Positions 5,428 through 7,204 of a DNA stretch of 7,204 bases are shown one piece after another. A program made the translations under genes and the position numbers. The DNA lies in assembly GCA_017610525.1 (NCBI GenBank), contig JAFCBW010000059.1:1-7204 (forward strand), given 5' to 3'. Numbering within the stretch: the first letter of the stretch is position 1; each line of letters begins with the position of its first letter. Under the pieces are notes generated by a model. That model was not told the DNA's origin. It did no database searches and saw nothing but the letters and a program-made list of their open reading frames with translations. Source of the DNA: Candidatus Nanohalarchaeota archaeon (GTDB lineage Archaea > EX4484-52 > B79-G9).

Positions 5428-6025
5428 AATGCCTCCAAAGAATATTCACGAACAGATGAGGATTATGCAACAGAACATGATTTTTAATAACCTCTTTTAC
5501 AAGCGGGTCCTTCCTGCGCACAGCATCCTCAAAAAGATGCAGGCTCAACACCTTAACATTAATCGTCTTCCCATATATTTTTCCGATATCCCTTATCCTC
5601 AAAACACCAGCATCATCAATCTTCCCAACATAAAATAAATCTATATCTGAATCCTTTGTATAGTTTCCCTTTGCATACGACCCAAACAATATGATAGTTC
5701 CTTCAGGATTCATCCTGAACAATCCATCATTCACTTTCCTCATCAGCAATATTCTTTTGAGATGCTCTATAGTCACCTGCGCTTCCACCATCGACAGATA
5801 CTCCCGCGCGATTATAGAATCCATATTCAAATAATATGCCTTAATCTTTCCGATACTTTTTGCTGTAAGCACTCTCTCCTTTTCAAGCTCTTTCAGATAA
5901 GGCAGAATAGTAGAATGGCTCCTGCCAACCAGAAGCGCAATCTCCCGTACATAGTATTGCCGCCTATAGTCTGCCCTGAAAAGTGCTACAATCTGCAAAG
6001 CCAAACGTGACGGTATTTCGACCAT
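5411..6025 (-). CDS. Winged-helix / nucleotidyltransferase fusion, MNT-type
   Basis: The 204-residue protein has two parts. Residues 4-66 form a winged helix-turn-helix (YYVREIALLVGRSHSTILPYL around 24-44, wing to about 66). After a helical linker comes a Pol-β-type minimal nucleotidyltransferase with ILFGSYAKGN (112-121) and the metal-binding DSDIDLF (125-131; Asp127, Asp129). The third carboxylate expected in the next β-strand appears to be Asn156 (TINVKVLS). Such proteins pair with HEPN partners; in MntA/HepT systems the enzyme adenylylates the HEPN toxin. The downstream gene here is a HEPN protein that overlaps by 17 nt, which supports the pairing. The winged helix could allow self-regulation. 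TTTAAATA (6048-6055 complement) is about 26 nt upstream of the ATG, so the mRNA is probably leaderless and begins at this gene. Whether it is a toxin-antitoxin system or a defence module is inference. Confidence 0.87.
   Translation of the reverse strand: MVEIPSRLALQIVALFRADYRRQYYVREIALLVGRSHSTILPYLKELEKERVLTAKSIGKIKAYYLNMDSIIAREYLSMVEAQVTIEHLKRILLMRKVNDGLFRMNPEGTIILFGSYAKGNYTKDSDIDLFYVGKIDDAGVLRIRDIGKIYGKTINVKVLSLHLFEDAVRRKDPLVKEVIKNHVLLHNPHLFVNILWRHYDEIR
5432..5436 (-). promoter_or_regulatory. Shine-Dalgarno sequence of the HEPN gene inside the NT gene
   Basis: GGAGG on the minus strand falls within the last codons of the nucleotidyltransferase gene, 4 and 7 nt before two consecutive ATG codons. 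It makes translation of the HEPN protein coupled to, or initiated within, the same mRNA, and points to the second ATG (5424) as an equally good start. Confidence 0.6.
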
Positions 6026-6108
6026 ACGGACATTATCACGACCAAACTATTTAAACCTTTCTTCATATACAGCAAAAAATATAAACAATCATCAAACTAT
6101 TACAACCC
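6026..6108. promoter_or_regulatory. Divergent promoter region, NT/HEPN module and pdxT
   Basis: This 83-nt gap carries a TATA-like box for each direction. TTTAAATA on the minus strand (6048-6055) is about 26 nt before the NT start at 6025. AATATAAAC on the plus strand (6078-6086) is about 26 nt before the pdxT start at 6109. Both spacings predict leaderless transcripts, and no Shine-Dalgarno sequence is seen for either gene. A winged-helix protein made from one side could influence both promoters, but no operator repeat is obvious. Confidence 0.5.
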
Positions 6109-6714
6109 ATGAAAATCGCAATCATTTCTCTCCAGGGCGCATTCACAGAACACGCCGACCTCCTCAAAAAAGCATCAAAACAACTAAACCTAAACTGCGC
6201 CATAACACTTGCAAAAACAAAAAAAGACCTTGACAGCGCAAAAGGCATAATCATCCCCGGCGGTGAATCAACCACAATCAACAAGCTCCTAAAAGAGACA
6301 GGACTGGACAAAGAGATCATACACTTGGCAAAAAAAGACATCCCTATTCTCGCCACCTGCGCAGGCATGATAATAATATCATCCTCAGGCGACGCCCAGT
6401 GCAAAAAAACAGGAAAACTCCTGGGCCTTATAGGCATGACAGTAAACCGCAACGCCTTCGGCACCCAGAAACACAGCTTCGAAAAAGAACTTGATGTGAA
6501 AGGTATTGGCAGGCTCAACGCAATCTTCATAAGGGCGCCGGCAGTGACGAAAATAGACGACCCCGATGCACAGATACTTACAAGAGTCGATGAAAAGATA
6601 GTAGCAGTGAAAAAGAAAAATATAATGGCGCTGGCCTTCCACCCTGAACTCACAGAGAACACATTGATTCACAAATGGTTTCTAAAGAGCGCAGCAAAAA
6701 CACCGGATAACTGA
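6109..6714 (+). CDS. pdxT: Pyridoxal 5'-phosphate synthase, glutaminase subunit PdxT
   Basis: This 201-residue class I glutamine amidotransferase hydrolyses glutamine and channels ammonia to PdxS. The signature elements occur in order: LQGAFTEH (8-15), PGGEST (50-55, oxyanion region), the nucleophile Cys84 in ATCAGMI, RNAFGTQ (114-120), FIRAP (140-144), and the triad partners His178 and Glu180 in FHPELT. Length is within the normal range, and the domain is complete. TATA-like AATATAAAC about 26 nt upstream and the absence of a Shine-Dalgarno sequence suggest a leaderless mRNA starting at this ATG. It is transcribed separately from pdxS, since the HEPN/NT pair on the opposite strand lies between them. 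Codon use (few third-position T) resembles pdxS and the other plus-strand genes. The call is secure. Confidence 0.97.
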   Translation: MKIAIISLQGAFTEHADLLKKASKQLNLNCAITLAKTKKDLDSAKGIIIPGGESTTINKLLKETGLDKEIIHLAKKDIPILATCAGMIIISSSGDAQCKKTGKLLGLIGMTVNRNAFGTQKHSFEKELDVKGIGRLNAIFIRAPAVTKIDDPDAQILTRVDEKIVAVKKKNIMALAFHPELTENTLIHKWFLKSAAKTPDN

Positions 6715-6804
6715 ACTTCAAAAAGCGCTGTGGAAACAAAACAAAAAAAACGCACACATAACCCACAATCCCCAACACCAAATCCACTGGTTTTCACACC
6801 AACA

Positions 6805-6816
6805 CTTAAATAAATA
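6805..6816 (+). promoter_or_regulatory. TATA-like box of the secreted protease gene
   Basis: CTTAAATAAATA would place the transcription start near 6835, giving a leader of about 60 nt that contains the strong Shine-Dalgarno sequence. This is longer than the leaders inferred for the other genes here. The rest of the 183-nt gap (6715-6897) holds no gene and no convincing hairpin. Confidence 0.4.
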
Positions 6817-6884
6817 CAGTGACAATAAACAAACAAATCAAAATCATTCACAAAAAAATAATCTGTTAATCAATAACAACCCAT

Positions 6885-6890
6885 GGAGGT
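6885..6890 (+). promoter_or_regulatory. Strong Shine-Dalgarno sequence
   Basis: GGAGGT, the best match in the window, lies 7 nt before the ATG at 6898. It decides that start against an in-frame ATG at 6883, which overlaps the motif and would put charged residues ahead of the signal peptide. Confidence 0.7.
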
Positions 6891-6897
6891 AATAAAA

Positions 6898-7204
6898 ATG
6901 AACAAACTGAAATTAGGAGTTCTATTAATAGTATGCCTATTGGCGATATCAGGACTTGCAATGGCGCAGGGACCAAAAGGAAATGATAATGTTAGAGTGA
7001 TAGCACACACCACATCTTTTGTAGACAAAGTTGTCTTCAGGATAAAAGGTTGCGACATTATGCACGAACTGAATGACGCAACCGCACTAAAATGCCCTGC
7101 AGGAATAGCAAAGAAGCTGAATGTCAGGGAAGACAGGATATTTCAGATTGTAGATTTGGAAGCTGATCAACAGATACACGCCGATGATGTCTGGACACAG
7201 GGTA
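6898..7204 (+). CDS. Secreted subtilisin-like (S8) protease, N-terminal part
   Basis: The frame is open to the window end, with 102 residues visible. Residues 1-23 form a Sec signal peptide: basic MNKLK, a hydrophobic core, and the cleavage motif AMA before Gln24; there is no lipobox. Residues about 30-90 look like an inhibitor I9-type propeptide, with a β-strand VVFRIKG and a helix IAKKLNVRED before RIFQIVDLEAD. The visible end, QIHADDVWTQG, resembles the linker that opens the subtilisin catalytic domain just before the strand carrying the catalytic Asp. The catalytic residues lie beyond the window, so activity cannot be confirmed. It is predicted to be exported and matured outside the cell. 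Unlike the other plus-strand genes, about 22 of 102 codons end in T. If not a protease it would be a secreted protein of unknown type. Confidence 0.7.
   Translation, partial: MNKLKLGVLLIVCLLAISGLAMAQGPKGNDNVRVIAHTTSFVDKVVFRIKGCDIMHELNDATALKCPAGIAKKLNVREDRIFQIVDLEADQQIHADDVWTQG

Noticed and set aside
6063..6662. Minus-strand frame opposite pdxT
   Set aside because: It is antisense to a gene with all glutaminase motifs; hydrophobic content comes from complementing A-rich lysine codons.
6715..6897. Riboswitch or small gene ahead of the protease
   Set aside because: Only weak inverted repeats of about 4 bp and no conserved riboswitch core; reading frames are short and lack start signals.
1..7204. 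CRISPR array, insertion sequence or integrase
   Set aside because: I saw no regularly spaced repeats, no terminal inverted repeats around a transposase frame, and no recombinase motifs. The tRNA 3' end is not duplicated in the window as an attachment site.

Overview
The window looks archaeal. Four things point that way: a tRNA-Val(UAC) interrupted by a 45-nt intron at the canonical 37/38 position with a bulge-helix-bulge-like junction; a type II methionine aminopeptidase of archaeal length; a DUF373 membrane protein and a DUF4443-like winged-helix protein, both mainly archaeal families; and TATA-like boxes about 26 nt upstream of several start codons, which suggests leaderless mRNAs. The small pilin with a class III signal peptide and the compact layout would fit a DPANN-type or euryarchaeal lineage, but I cannot place it more precisely.

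Layout. Bases 1-226 hold no gene I can support, only a long imperfect hairpin. A minus-strand pilin-like protein (227-571) is divergent from a plus-strand cluster: a DUF4443-like winged-helix protein (678-1259, no AUG at its apparent start), methionine aminopeptidase (1264-2151, 4 nt after the previous stop), a 54-residue zinc ribbon (2248-2412) and a DUF373 six-helix membrane protein (2482-3651). A G-rich structured island (3686-3743) lies between DUF373 and the intron-containing tRNA-Val (3828-3946). PdxS (3989-4882) follows the tRNA. A minus-strand pair, nucleotidyltransferase (5411-6025) and HEPN protein (4924-5427) overlapping by 17 nt, separates pdxS from pdxT (6109-6714). The window ends inside a secreted protein (6898 onward) that looks like the signal peptide and propeptide of a subtilisin-family protease.

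How the genes work together. PdxS and PdxT form the two-subunit pyridoxal 5'-phosphate synthase: PdxT releases ammonia from glutamine and PdxS uses it, with ribose 5-phosphate and glyceraldehyde 3-phosphate, to build PLP. They are split here by the HEPN/nucleotidyltransferase pair, which has the organisation of a MntA/HepT-like toxin-antitoxin or defence module. Methionine aminopeptidase removes initiator methionine; its tight coupling to the DUF4443-like gene suggests co-expression.

Composition. The plus strand is rich in A and C through both genes and gaps. Plus-strand genes almost avoid T in the third codon position (2 of the first 100 codons of the aminopeptidase), whereas the minus-strand HEPN gene uses it often (about 28 of 100). 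The last plus-strand gene breaks the pattern (about 22 of 102). The points most worth a second look are the missing AUG of the DUF4443-like gene, the G-rich island at 3686-3743, the pdxS/pdxT split by a HEPN/NT pair, and the unusual intron junction of the tRNA.
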